From NCBI GenBank assembly GCA_030604525.1, contig JAUVVQ010000002.1:33775-97774 (forward strand): a stretch of 64,000 nt of DNA. The letters are read 5' to 3'. The stretch comes from Phycisphaerae bacterium (GTDB lineage Bacteria > Planctomycetota > Phycisphaerae > Sedimentisphaerales > Anaerobacaceae). The notes under the pieces were generated by a model that was not told where the DNA came from, did not search any database, and saw nothing but the letters and a program-made list of their open reading frames with translations. The translations under genes were made by a program, and so were the position numbers. Shown here piece by piece: positions 8,762-17,386 of the stretch; within the stretch, counting starts at the first letter, position 1, and each line of letters begins with the position of its first letter.

Positions 8762-8790
8762 TTGACAAACTTATCTTTCTTTAGTAACAT
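8762..8790 (+). promoter_or_regulatory. Sigma70-like promoter of the DUF1015-aminotransferase pair
   Basis: TTGACA at 8762-8767, a 17-nt spacer, then TAACAT at 8785-8790 (4 of 6 to consensus). Predicted start is near 8797, giving a leader of about 70 nt before the DUF1015 gene. Confidence 0.5.
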
Positions 8791-8868
8791 CTTCTTTTCC
8801 CGCATACCGGGAAACTGTTACAAACTAACTATCGAATAAAACACAAGGAGTTATAAGGTAAAGTGATA

Positions 8869-10179
8869 ATGGAAATTAGACCATTTAAAGCTTACAGATA
8901 CAACAATGAAACCGTGGGGGACGCAAGCACCTGTATAGCACCACCTTACGATGTTATCAGCCACTCTGAGCAAAAGCAGCTTTACGAGAAAAACAAATAC
9001 AACATAGTCCGGTTGATAAGAGGTAAAAAAAACAAGGACGACAACAATAGTAAAAACCAGTATACAAGAGCTGCAGAACACCTCAAATCCTGGATTGAAG
9101 AAGGAATTTTAAAACAGGACAGTGCTGAGACCATATACGCCTATGTGCAGGATTATAAAATCAAAAATATAAGCTTCCAGCGCAAAGGTTTCATCGCCTT
9201 GGTGAAAATCGAGGACTTCGGGAAAAACATAAAACCGCACGAGACTACTCTCGATGGACCCAAAATTGACAGATTAAATCTTTTAAAAGCGACAAAGGCA
9301 CAATTAGGACTTGTCTTTATGCTCTATCACGATGAGAAACAAACTGCTGATAATGCAATCGAAAAAGCACAAAAAAATCAACCCCTTATTGACTTCGCCG
9401 ACCAGCAGAACGTAAGACACAGATTGTATGCTTTCAGTCCCGGGCAAGATGTAAAGAGTGTCACAAATATGATGAAGGACAAATCCTGCATCATCGCAGA
9501 CGGCCATCATAGGTATGAAACGGCGCTGGAGTACTATAAAGAAACTAAAGACCCGGCTGCCAAGTATCAGATGGCGGCTTTCGTCAATACTTTTCATAAG
9601 GGACTCGTCATCCTGGCTACACATCGCCTCGTGAAAAATCTCAAGTACCTTCGATTCCATAAATTAATCACATATCTCCGAGAAGACTTCGATGTAACTA
9701 AATTCGAGTTTGATTCCGAAAATGCTAAAGCGGATGCCAGGGAGAAAATGCTCGAAAAAATGAAACAAGAATACGAAAATGACAAAAACGCTTTCGGCAT
9801 CTATGCTACTGATGGAAGCTTTTATGTCGCTGTACTCAAAAATAAAAACATTATGCAATCCATCGCTTCTGAGAAAAGCCCTGCATGGAGAGCACTCGAT
9901 GTTTCTGTTCTCCACAAAGCAATACTCGAAAACCTCTTAAATATTGATGAGCAAAGACTCTCCAGCGGTGAATATATTGAGTATGTAAAAGATACGCTTG
10001 GTGCTGTAAAGAAATCAATCGCTCAGGTCGATGCACAAAAAAACCAAATCGCTTTTTTGATGAATCCACCGAAGATTGAACAAATTGAAATGGTAACGAG
10101 TGCCGGTGAAAAGATGCCTCAAAAGTCAACTTACTTTTTCCCGAAAGTTTATTCCGGCTTTACAATTAATAAAATATAA
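8869..10179 (+). CDS. DUF1015 family protein, probable serine-metabolism partner
   Basis: The protein is 436 aa from ATG 8869; a GTG six bases earlier is an alternative, and AAGG lies 10 nt before the ATG. DUF1015 features are clear: the N-terminal MEIRPFKAYRY and APPYDVIS, the central IIADGHHRYETALEYY motif at about 210-225, and a C-terminal LDVSVLHKAIL segment. The biochemical role of DUF1015 is not established, but it is often next to serine-pathway genes such as serA and a SerC-like aminotransferase. Here the aminotransferase begins 19 nt after its stop, with its own ribosome site, so the two are co-transcribed. No membrane or signal sequence. Confidence 0.88.
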   Translation: MEIRPFKAYRYNNETVGDASTCIAPPYDVISHSEQKQLYEKNKYNIVRLIRGKKNKDDNNSKNQYTRAAEHLKSWIEEGILKQDSAETIYAYVQDYKIKNISFQRKGFIALVKIEDFGKNIKPHETTLDGPKIDRLNLLKATKAQLGLVFMLYHDEKQTADNAIEKAQKNQPLIDFADQQNVRHRLYAFSPGQDVKSVTNMMKDKSCIIADGHHRYETALEYYKETKDPAAKYQMAAFVNTFHKGLVILATHRLVKNLKYLRFHKLITYLREDFDVTKFEFDSENAKADAREKMLEKMKQEYENDKNAFGIYATDGSFYVAVLKNKNIMQSIASEKSPAWRALDVSVLHKAILENLLNIDEQRLSSGEYIEYVKDTLGAVKKSIAQVDAQKNQIAFLMNPPKIEQIEMVTSAGEKMPQKSTYFFPKVYSGFTINKI

Positions 10180-10198
10180 CTTTTTAAGGAGTGGAAGA

Positions 10199-11287
10199 AT
10201 GGTAGATTGGAAAAAACCTCCCAGATTATTTATCCCGGGTCCTGTAAAGGTTAACGATGATGTCTTAAAACAGCTGGCAAGACCAACTCTCGGACATCGT
10301 GGAAAAGAGTATGCTCAGCTTCAAAAAGAAACCGTCGATATGCTGAAAAAGCTGCTCTACACTGAGCAAAACGTTTTTTTATCTACATCTTCCGCCTCCG
10401 GAATTTGGGAAGCTGCAATTCGGAACTGTGTTGACTTTGATGAAACGGTGCTGGCCACATGCTGCGGTGCTTTCAGTGGTAAATGGGCACAAGTCGTCGA
10501 AAGCTGCGGAAGAAAAGTCGAACAGCTCGAGGTTGATTGGGGGAAGGCCATTACAACGAAGATGGTCGATGAGAAACTCTCAACGGGTAAATATGCCGCT
10601 GTCACTATCGTTTATAACGAAACAAGCACCGGGCTGACTAATCCTGTATATGAAATAAGCAAAATGATGAAGGAAAAATATCCCGACGTCCTCATCTTCG
10701 TCGATTCTGTAAGCGCTATGGTGGGACTGCCTCTGCATTTCGATGACCTCGGCTGGGATATAACTTTCGCCTCCGTTCAAAAAGCTTTTGCTATACCGCC
10801 GGGATTTGCAGTCGCCGCCGTCAGCGAAAGAGCTATGGAAAAAAGCAAAAACGTCAAAAACAAAGGTTACTACTTTGACTTCCAGCAGATTGCAAAAAAA
10901 GCTGAAAAAAACCAGACTCTATCCACCCCGTCTATACCACACATTATGGCGCTTCACTATCAGTGCAAGAAGCTGCTCGAAGAAGGAATGGAAAACGTCT
11001 GGGAACGACATAAGAAAATGGGTGATTTCCTAAGAAGCTGGGCAAAAGAGAAATTCGACCTTTTCGCAGATGAAAAATTTGCCTCAAACACCCTGACGGC
11101 CGTTAAAAACACTAGGGGTATAAATGTTGCACAGACTATCGATGCTATACAGCAAAAGCACAACACCATATTCGGAAATGGCTACGGCAATTTAAAGGAA
11201 AAATCCTTCCGAATCGCACATATGGGCGATATTACCATTGATGATTTAAAAGAGCTTGTCGGCTGGATAGAAGAAGAAATCGAGTAA
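10199..11287 (+). CDS. Class V PLP-dependent aminotransferase (serine/alanine-glyoxylate or phosphoserine type)
   Basis: The protein is 362 aa from ATG 10199, which has an AAGGAG site 7 nt upstream; the longer frame to 10100 overlaps the previous gene and is not used. It opens with FIPGPVKVNDDVLKQ and GHRGKEY, the signature of the alanine-glyoxylate/serine-pyruvate/small phosphoserine aminotransferase group. The PLP region reads FVDSVSAMVGLPLHFDDLGW and the lysine block is ASVQKAFAIPPGFAV (Schiff-base Lys in SVQKA). Coupling to DUF1015 favours a phosphoserine or serine-glyoxylate role, but the sequence alone cannot decide between donor pairs. The hydroxypyruvate- or phosphohydroxypyruvate-forming dehydrogenase is not in the window. 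Confidence 0.85.
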   Translation: MVDWKKPPRLFIPGPVKVNDDVLKQLARPTLGHRGKEYAQLQKETVDMLKKLLYTEQNVFLSTSSASGIWEAAIRNCVDFDETVLATCCGAFSGKWAQVVESCGRKVEQLEVDWGKAITTKMVDEKLSTGKYAAVTIVYNETSTGLTNPVYEISKMMKEKYPDVLIFVDSVSAMVGLPLHFDDLGWDITFASVQKAFAIPPGFAVAAVSERAMEKSKNVKNKGYYFDFQQIAKKAEKNQTLSTPSIPHIMALHYQCKKLLEEGMENVWERHKKMGDFLRSWAKEKFDLFADEKFASNTLTAVKNTRGINVAQTIDAIQQKHNTIFGNGYGNLKEKSFRIAHMGDITIDDLKELVGWIEEEIE

Positions 11288-11404
11288 ATAGCGACGAAGC
11301 GGTAAGAGAATTTGCTTTTTCAACCGATAGAAATCGGCCAAAAAACTTGCGGGGCGATTCTGTATACTAAAAAGCGTTTAACATTCTTTTACCACAAAAA
11401 ATAT

Positions 11405-11434
11405 TTGCCTGACCGAACACCTGTGTAATAAAAT
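11405..11434 (+). promoter_or_regulatory. Possible promoter of the DegP gene
   Basis: TTGCCT at 11405-11410, an 18-nt spacer and TAAAAT at 11429-11434, about 80 nt before the ATG. Both boxes are imperfect. Confidence 0.3.
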
Positions 11435-11515
11435 CGTAGAGGAATTAAACCCTTTGCAATGTGTCATATTTCCGAACTGGAATTTTTTTGATTAAGTATT
11501 AAGGAGACTTAACTA

Positions 11516-13000
11516 ATGCTAAAGCTAAATAATGTAAAAATGTCTACGGCGGGGTATTTTCTGATTTCAGCTTTTCTTCCGCTTTGTATTCTCTCCGCAC
11601 CACGGCTGGCAACCGCCCAGGACACCGAAAGCATTAATGTCCTAAAGCAAATGGGGAACACCTTTGCAAAAATCGCCGAAGATGCTTCTCCCGCTGTCGT
11701 AGGTATTGAAGTTGAAAGAACTGTAACTTATACTTATACCTCTCCTTTCGAGGGATCTCCGTTTGGAGAACCTTTTAACCCCTTTGGGGACGATTTATTC
11801 GGAAGATTGTTCCGTCGACGTTCACCGCAAGGGCGCTCCCCGCAAAGAAAACAAAAACAAGCGGCAAAGGGCTCCGGATTTATCATCTCGCCGGATGGAT
11901 ACATCCTTACAAATAATCATCTCGTCGGAGAAGCCGATAAAGTTACCGTAAAACTACAGGGAGCTCAATCCATCGAAGCGAAAGTAATCGGTGCCGACAA
12001 AGAGTCAGATGTCGCTGTCATTAAAATTGACAAAGAAGATCTGCCATACCTTAAATTGGCGGATTCCGACAAAATCCAGGTGGGCGAATGGGTCTTGGCT
12101 ATCGGTAACCCCTTTGGCTTAAGCCATACCGTCACCGCAGGCATCGTAAGCGCAAAAGGAAGAAGTGATATAGGCCTGGCTGCTTATGAGGATTTCATAC
12201 AAACTGATGCTGCTATTAATCCGGGAAATTCCGGCGGTCCTCTACTTAGTCTGGATGGTAAAGTCGTCGGTATGAACACCGCTATTATCGGTTCCACCGG
12301 AAACATTGGTATCGGACTTGCTATACCTATTAATATGGCAAAACAGATCTATAAGCAGTTCATCGAAACAGGAGAAGTCGTTCGCGGATATCTCGGTATT
12401 TATATGAACGAGCTTACTCCAGCTTTAGCAGAAGCGATCGGCCTTGAAGGCACAGAGGGAGTCGCTATCTCACAGGTTATTGCTGATTCTCCTGCTGAGG
12501 ATGCCGGATTAAAGCACAACGACGTAATCATCGAATTCAATGGGAAAAAAGTTCAAAAAGCAAACGAATTAAAAAATCGTGTGGCTGTTTTAACGCCGGG
12601 CACAAAGATTGAACTCGTCGTCCTCAGAGACGGAAAGAAGAAAACAATCACCGTCGAACTTACAAAAAGACCCCAACAGCCCCAACTCACTGCTGCAAAA
12701 TCCGATGCCTCTGAATTGCTCGGCATCAATGTCCAAAACATCACTAAAGATTTGGTCGAAAGACTCGGGTTAGAAGGCTTATCCGGAGTAGTCGTAAGCG
12801 ATGTCCAGCCCGACTCTATCTCCGCTCGAGCGGGTATAAAAACAGGGATGGTCATACAGGAAGTAAACAGAAATAAAATTAATACTACAAAAGATTTTTA
12901 TACGGAAATTGAAAAGGTAAAAAAAGGCGATAATGTCCTGCTTCTGATTTACAATGGTACTTACAGCCAGTTTGTTGTTTTATCTTTGCCGGAAGATTAA
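11516..13000 (+). CDS. Periplasmic Do/DegP-type serine protease (HtrA family)
   Basis: This 494-aa exported protease clears misfolded envelope proteins. It has a signal peptide (1-34, ending RLATAQ), a trypsin-like domain with His135 (TNNHLV), Asp165 (KESDVAVIK) and Ser239 (NPGNSGGPL), then two PDZ domains (about 285-375 and 395-490). The region 75-118 between the first strand and the catalytic core is a long Pro/Phe/Gly/Arg-rich loop (EPFNPFGDDLFG and a basic SPQGRSPQRKQKQ run), matching the long LA loop of Do proteases. AAGGAG precedes the ATG. It stands alone, with 220-nt gaps on both sides. Confidence 0.93.
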   Translation: MLKLNNVKMSTAGYFLISAFLPLCILSAPRLATAQDTESINVLKQMGNTFAKIAEDASPAVVGIEVERTVTYTYTSPFEGSPFGEPFNPFGDDLFGRLFRRRSPQGRSPQRKQKQAAKGSGFIISPDGYILTNNHLVGEADKVTVKLQGAQSIEAKVIGADKESDVAVIKIDKEDLPYLKLADSDKIQVGEWVLAIGNPFGLSHTVTAGIVSAKGRSDIGLAAYEDFIQTDAAINPGNSGGPLLSLDGKVVGMNTAIIGSTGNIGIGLAIPINMAKQIYKQFIETGEVVRGYLGIYMNELTPALAEAIGLEGTEGVAISQVIADSPAEDAGLKHNDVIIEFNGKKVQKANELKNRVAVLTPGTKIELVVLRDGKKKTITVELTKRPQQPQLTAAKSDASELLGINVQNITKDLVERLGLEGLSGVVVSDVQPDSISARAGIKTGMVIQEVNRNKINTTKDFYTEIEKVKKGDNVLLLIYNGTYSQFVVLSLPED

Positions 13001-13103
13001 AAATTCTAAAATAAACTATTAAAATACCTCAATAACAGGCCAACAGCCACAATACTGTTTGTCTGTATGCTTTTTCTGTAACGGAAGTGAAAAATTTAAC
13101 TGC

Positions 13104-13132
13104 TTGCCTTCTGCATCCTGAAAAGTTATAAT
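13104..13132 (+). promoter_or_regulatory. Sigma70-like promoter upstream of asd
   Basis: TTGCCT (13104-13109), a 17-nt spacer and a perfect TATAAT (13127-13132). Transcription would begin near 13139, leaving a leader of about 87 nt that contains the hairpin at 13161-13188. It probably drives asd, truA and the glycosyltransferase. Confidence 0.5.
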
Positions 13133-13160
13133 ACCTCCCCTGTAAAATGTGTAATTCAAT

Positions 13161-13188
13161 TGGGCAGTCTGTCGATAAGGGCTGCCCA
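13161..13188 (+). promoter_or_regulatory. Stem-loop in the asd leader
   Basis: TGGGCAG and CTGCCCA pair over a 14-nt loop, 37 nt before the asd start. It is not followed by a T run, so it is not an obvious terminator. It does not resemble a lysine riboswitch, which is far larger. Confidence 0.35.
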
Positions 13189-13225
13189 GAATTTTGTGAA
13201 ATTCAGTTTATTAGGGAATTATAAA

Positions 13226-14227
13226 ATGGCTTGTAATCTGGCTATTGCAGGTGTAACCGGGGCTGTTGGTCAGGAATTTCTCAAAATCCTCGAACAGCGT
13301 GACTTCCCTTTTGACTCCTTGAAAATGCTCGCAAGCAGCCGTTCTGCCGGCAAAAAATTCAAATTCAAACGAAAAGAATATACCGTTGAGGAATTAAGAA
13401 AGAACAGCTTCAAAAACATCGATATCGCTCTGTTCAGTGCCGGTGGCGAAAGAAGCAGGGAATTTGCTCCTGCCGCCGTCGAGGAGGGTGCGGTGGTTGT
13501 CGATAACTCCTCCGCATTCAGAATGAGCCCGGATATTCCATTGGTTATACCAGAGATAAACCCGCAAAAAATAAAAGAACATAAAGGTATAATTGCGAAT
13601 CCAAACTGTTCCACCATTGTCGGTATAGTTCCCGTCTGGCCACTCCACAAAGCAAACCAGCTAAAAAGAATGATTGTAAGCACTTACCAGGCCGCAAGCG
13701 GAGCAGGGACTTCCGCTATGATGGAACTCGAAAATCAGTCAAAACAGCTCCTCGAAGGCAAGGAGCCAACCTGCAAAGCGTTCAAGTACCAGATTGCATT
13801 TAATATTTTCTCACACGATTCGGACATTGGACCGAATGGTTACAATACCGAAGAGATGAAAATGGTTAACGAAACTCACAAAATCTTCGACACTGCCGAT
13901 ATTGGAATCACCTGCACTTGCATACGTGTCCCTGTTTTCAGAACTCACTGTGAAAGTATAAATCTGGAGTTCACCGACCCAATCTCACCTGAACAGGTAA
14001 AAGATTTGCTCAGCACCGCCCCGGGCGTCTCCTTAATTGATGACGCTGAAAACAATCGATTTCCAATGCCCGTTGATGCCACTGGAAAAGACGATATTTT
14101 TGTCGGGCGTATCAGGCAGGATGAGTCTGTTCCCGATAAAAGAGCCATAAATATTTGGGTGGCCGGTGACCAGTTAAGAAAAGGAGCTGCTCTCAACGCA
14201 GTCCAAATCGCTGAAAAACTGCTTTAA
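13226..14227 (+). CDS. asd: Aspartate-semialdehyde dehydrogenase
   Basis: The enzyme is 333 aa from ATG 13226, which follows TTAGGGA; the longer frame from 13160 runs through the leader hairpin and lacks a ribosome site. It reduces aspartyl phosphate to aspartate semialdehyde for lysine, threonine, methionine and diaminopimelate. The Rossmann motif GVTGAVGQ is at 9-16, the catalytic Cys128 is in ANPNCSTI, and the substrate-binding RVPVFRTHCES is near 232. The length fits the 330-340-aa bacterial form. It is 8 nt from truA and presumably in the same transcript. Confidence 0.94.
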   Translation: MACNLAIAGVTGAVGQEFLKILEQRDFPFDSLKMLASSRSAGKKFKFKRKEYTVEELRKNSFKNIDIALFSAGGERSREFAPAAVEEGAVVVDNSSAFRMSPDIPLVIPEINPQKIKEHKGIIANPNCSTIVGIVPVWPLHKANQLKRMIVSTYQAASGAGTSAMMELENQSKQLLEGKEPTCKAFKYQIAFNIFSHDSDIGPNGYNTEEMKMVNETHKIFDTADIGITCTCIRVPVFRTHCESINLEFTDPISPEQVKDLLSTAPGVSLIDDAENNRFPMPVDATGKDDIFVGRIRQDESVPDKRAINIWVAGDQLRKGAALNAVQIAEKLL

Positions 14228-14235
14228 ATAGGCAA

Positions 14236-14979
14236 ATGACCCTGCGAAAAATCAAGCTCACTATAGCTTACGATGGAAGTGATTATCACGGCTGGCAAAA
14301 GCAGCCCGGTCAAAAAACCATACAGGGACTGCTTACCGAAGCCGTAAAAAAACTTACCGGCTCAAATATCGAAATCGCCGGGGCCAGCAGAACCGATGCG
14401 GGCGTCAGCGCATTAGGACAGGCCGCTTCTCTCGAAATTGATTCTCGTATCCCCGCAAAAAACTTCCCTAAAGCCATCAACGATAAACTGCCTCGAGATA
14501 TCATTGTAACCGACGCCGAACAAATGCCGCCTGATTTCGATATAATAAAGGCCGTGAAAACCAAGCTTTACCGATATTCAGTTTACAACGGAAAGAAAAG
14601 ACCCGTCCTTCACATAAAACACTGCTGGCATATCCCCGCAAAGCTCGATATAAGCTCAATGGAAACAGCGGCAAAACACCTGCTTGGCAAAAAGGATTTC
14701 AAATCATTCGCCGCCGCTGCTGACAAAAGAAAGACTACCATCCGAACCATCTTCCGATGTGATATAACCTATGAAAACCAATGGCTTTACTTTGATGTTG
14801 AAGGTGACGGCTTTTTGTATAATATGGTCAGAAACATAGTTGGCACACTTGTCGATGTCGGTCGGGGAAGAATAAAACCGGATAATATAGAAAAAATCCT
14901 AAAAGCAAAAGACCGAACCGCTGCCGGCCAACTCGCACCTGGGCAAGGCCTCTGCCTTATGTGGATTAAATACGATTAA
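14236..14979 (+). CDS. truA: tRNA pseudouridine(38-40) synthase
   Basis: This 247-aa enzyme converts uridines 38-40 of the tRNA anticodon arm to pseudouridine. It starts KIKLTIAYDGSDYHGWQKQP, typical of TruA, has the catalytic Asp54 in ASRTDAGVSALGQ, the YRYSVYNG block, and FLYNMVRNIVGTLVDVGRG near the C-terminus. It follows asd by 8 nt and precedes a glycosyltransferase by 17 nt, so all three are likely one operon with no obvious functional link. Confidence 0.94.
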   Translation: MTLRKIKLTIAYDGSDYHGWQKQPGQKTIQGLLTEAVKKLTGSNIEIAGASRTDAGVSALGQAASLEIDSRIPAKNFPKAINDKLPRDIIVTDAEQMPPDFDIIKAVKTKLYRYSVYNGKKRPVLHIKHCWHIPAKLDISSMETAAKHLLGKKDFKSFAAAADKRKTTIRTIFRCDITYENQWLYFDVEGDGFLYNMVRNIVGTLVDVGRGRIKPDNIEKILKAKDRTAAGQLAPGQGLCLMWIKYD

Positions 14980-14996
14980 AAAAATCAGGTGATATA

Positions 14997-16178
14997 TTGA
15001 AAATTGTCCATATAATAACAAGGTTAATCCTCGGCGGAGCGCAGGAGAACACACTCATTACCTGCAAACTCCTCGCTGAACGCGGACACGATGTTACTCT
15101 AATAACCGGACCGGCTCTCGGACCCGAAGGCGAACTTTTCAACCGGGCAGAACAGGAGAATTATAAAGTAAACACCATTGACGAAATGATTCGTGCCATC
15201 CACCCTTATAAGGATTTCATCAGCTACATCAAAATCAAAAACCTGCTCAAAAAACTCCAGCCGGACATTGTCCACACCCACTCCGCAAAAGCCGGCATCC
15301 TCGGCAGATTTGCCGCAAATGCTCTCAAGAAAAAATCGCAAAACAATCTGCCGGTTATCATCCACACCATTCACGGACTGGCCTTCCACCCTTACCAGAG
15401 CCAATGGCTTAATAAATTCTACATAGCAATCGAGAAAACCGCCGCTAAACGAACCGACCACTTCATCAGCGTTGCTGATGCTATGACAAAGCAGGCCATC
15501 GCAGCAGGCATAAGCTCACCCGAAAAATATATCACCGCTTACTCTGCCATTGAAGAAGAACAATTTCTCGAAACCGTCCCGCTGGAACAAATAAAACAGT
15601 TCCGGGGCGAATATCAAATCCCTGATGACGCCGTTGTCCTTGTCACCATCGCCCGATTGTTCAACCTGAAGGGACACAAATATATAATCCAATCCGCAAA
15701 GAAACTCTCCGAAAAATTCGACAATGTAATCTGGCTCTTCGTCGGCGACGGAATATTAAAAGATGATTTAAAAAGAAGCATCGATAACCTTCAGCTTACA
15801 GCTAAATTCAGATTTACCGGCCTGCTTCCCCCAACCCAAATCCCAGTCGCCATTCACTCATCCGATATTCTTGTCCATCCCTCACTCAGAGAGGGACTTG
15901 CTCGAAGCATCCCGCAGGCAATGCTCTGCGCGAGACCTGCTGTAAGCTTCGACATTGACGGTGCAAAAGAAGTCGTAAATAAAAACACAGGCCGACTCGT
16001 CCAGCCGAAAAACATTGAGCAGTTAACCAGCGCCTGTGCCGAATTAATCGCTGATAAAAATCTAAGAGCAAAACTGGGCCGACAGGCAAGAGATTCTGTA
16101 AAGGGGAAATTTGCCCCGAAAAATATGGTCGATAAAATCGAAAACCTTTACCGGAAGCTGACTACATCAGTCAGTTAA
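14997..16178 (+). CDS. Family 4 glycosyltransferase
   Basis: This 393-aa GT-B enzyme begins at a TTG codon, preceded by AGGTGA, and reads KIVHIITRLILGGAQENT, the classic GT4 start. The C-terminal half has the nucleotide-sugar site: ATIARLFNLKGHKY near 217, FTGLLP, and the EX7E-like segment HPSLREGLARSIPQAMLCARP near 290-310, in which the usual first Glu region is EGLARS. There is no membrane helix. It probably transfers a sugar to a lipid- or polymer-linked acceptor on the inner membrane face. The substrate is unknown and no sugar-nucleotide genes are adjacent. Confidence 0.87.
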   Translation: MKIVHIITRLILGGAQENTLITCKLLAERGHDVTLITGPALGPEGELFNRAEQENYKVNTIDEMIRAIHPYKDFISYIKIKNLLKKLQPDIVHTHSAKAGILGRFAANALKKKSQNNLPVIIHTIHGLAFHPYQSQWLNKFYIAIEKTAAKRTDHFISVADAMTKQAIAAGISSPEKYITAYSAIEEEQFLETVPLEQIKQFRGEYQIPDDAVVLVTIARLFNLKGHKYIIQSAKKLSEKFDNVIWLFVGDGILKDDLKRSIDNLQLTAKFRFTGLLPPTQIPVAIHSSDILVHPSLREGLARSIPQAMLCARPAVSFDIDGAKEVVNKNTGRLVQPKNIEQLTSACAELIADKNLRAKLGRQARDSVKGKFAPKNMVDKIENLYRKLTTSVS

Positions 16179-16291
16179 AAAAATGAATGATATTGCAGGA
16201 AAAAATTTGCTCATTCTCTGGAAAGCCGGCATAATTAAATTTCAGAAGAATTTTGCGCTGTAATTATGTTTAAAAGAGGAGAAAAGTAATT

Positions 16292-16708
16292 ATGAAAACT
16301 TACAAGAAAGAACTATGGTTCAACACAAAACGCCGACGCGAATTTATTAATATCACACCACAGGTCGAGCAGTGTCTGGACGAAAGCGGCTTCAAAGAGG
16401 GACTCCTGCTCTGCAATGCTATGCACATTACCGCCTCTGTCTTCATCAACGATGACGAATCAGGACTCCACCAGGACTTCGAGGTCTGGCTCGAAAAACT
16501 TGCCCCCGAAAAACCCTACTCGCAATATAAACATAACGGTTTCGAAGACAACGCCGACGCTCACATCAAACGCTCTGTAATGGGAAGAGAAGTTGTTGTC
16601 GCAATAACGGACGGGAAACTTGACTTCGGTCCCTGGGAACAAATCTTCTACGGTGAGTTCGATGGAAAAAGAAAAAAACGCGTCCTCGTAAAAATAATCG
16701 GTGAATAA
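16292..16708 (+). CDS. YjbQ/UPF0047 family protein
   Basis: This 138-aa protein has the UPF0047 fold markers: [16 protein letters not shown] at the start, the [20 protein letters not shown] strand with its conserved His, the [17 protein letters not shown] block with the second His, and [18 protein letters not shown] before a basic end. The family is annotated as having secondary thiamine-phosphate synthase activity, though its physiological role is uncertain. AGGAG precedes the ATG. The LysE exporter follows 23 nt later. Confidence 0.9.
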   Translation: MKTYKKELWFNTKRRREFINITPQVEQCLDESGFKEGLLLCNAMHITASVFINDDESGLHQDFEVWLEKLAPEKPYSQYKHNGFEDNADAHIKRSVMGREVVVAITDGKLDFGPWEQIFYGEFDGKRKKRVLVKIIGE

Positions 16709-16731
16709 AACCTGTATCTGAAAGCAGTTAC

Positions 16732-17367
16732 GTGACTTTTTTACTTTTCTTAATAAAGGTCTTTGTTATCTCATTCTCAGGAGCTATGCAGCCGGGACCC
16801 ATAACCGCCGCCACAATCAACCTCGGAACGAAAAATCGCTTCGTTGGACTCGCCATAGCTGTCGGGCACGGAATCATCGAATTCCCCCTGATGATTTTAA
16901 TCATCCTCGGACTGAAGCAATTCCTCCAATTGACATTAACGCAGATTATAATCGGTATGGCAGGAGGTGTTGTTCTGCTTATAATGGCTGGCTCGATGAT
17001 AAAAAGTGTAAAAAGGTCAACTTCCTCCGACGATTATAAACCCCTAAAAAATAATCCTGTCTTCATAGGTATCATCCTGTCTGCCTCTAACCCTTATTTC
17101 CTGATATGGTGGGCTACCATCGGCCTGGCACTGGCAACAAACGCTGTCGAATTCGGCGTCTGGGGATTTTTGCTCTTCGCTGTTGTCCACTGGTCAGTCG
17201 ATTGTATCTGGCTGCTGCTGCTCTCCTGGGCAAGTCACAAAGGCACTCAAATATTCGGAACAAAACTGCGAAAAATCGTCTCGCTTTTCTGTGCTTTCGC
17301 TCTAATCTTCTTTGGCCTCTTCTTCCTGAGAGATGCGTTCACAAGACTGATTATTACCGCTTTCTAA
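16732..17367 (+). CDS. LysE family amino-acid exporter
   Basis: This 211-aa membrane protein has six hydrophobic helices and the family hallmark near the N-terminus, SFSGAMQPGPITAATINLG. A second conserved stretch, LSASNPYFLIWWATIG, is near 120-135. The start is GTG 23 nt after YjbQ. The RhtB/LysE group exports basic or small neutral amino acids or related solutes; which one cannot be told. It converges with the YihY gene on the other strand with 19 nt between ends. Confidence 0.88.
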   Translation: MTFLLFLIKVFVISFSGAMQPGPITAATINLGTKNRFVGLAIAVGHGIIEFPLMILIILGLKQFLQLTLTQIIIGMAGGVVLLIMAGSMIKSVKRSTSSDDYKPLKNNPVFIGIILSASNPYFLIWWATIGLALATNAVEFGVWGFLLFAVVHWSVDCIWLLLLSWASHKGTQIFGTKLRKIVSLFCAFALIFFGLFFLRDAFTRLIITAF

Positions 17368-17386
17368 ACTGCTAAAACTTAAAAAT

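Larger units (their letters stand above)
8548..8862. other. Divergent promoter region between URO-D-like and DUF1015 genes
   Basis: This stretch of about 315 nt has no gene. On the minus strand a perfect TATAAT (reverse complement near 8677-8682) lacks a matching -35. A plus-strand sigma70-like promoter and a palindrome within it are listed separately. Confidence 0.45.

Noticed and set aside
8863..8868. GTG start for the DUF1015 gene
   Set aside because: The ATG six bases later has better spacing to AAGG and gives the usual MEIRPF start; the GTG remains possible.
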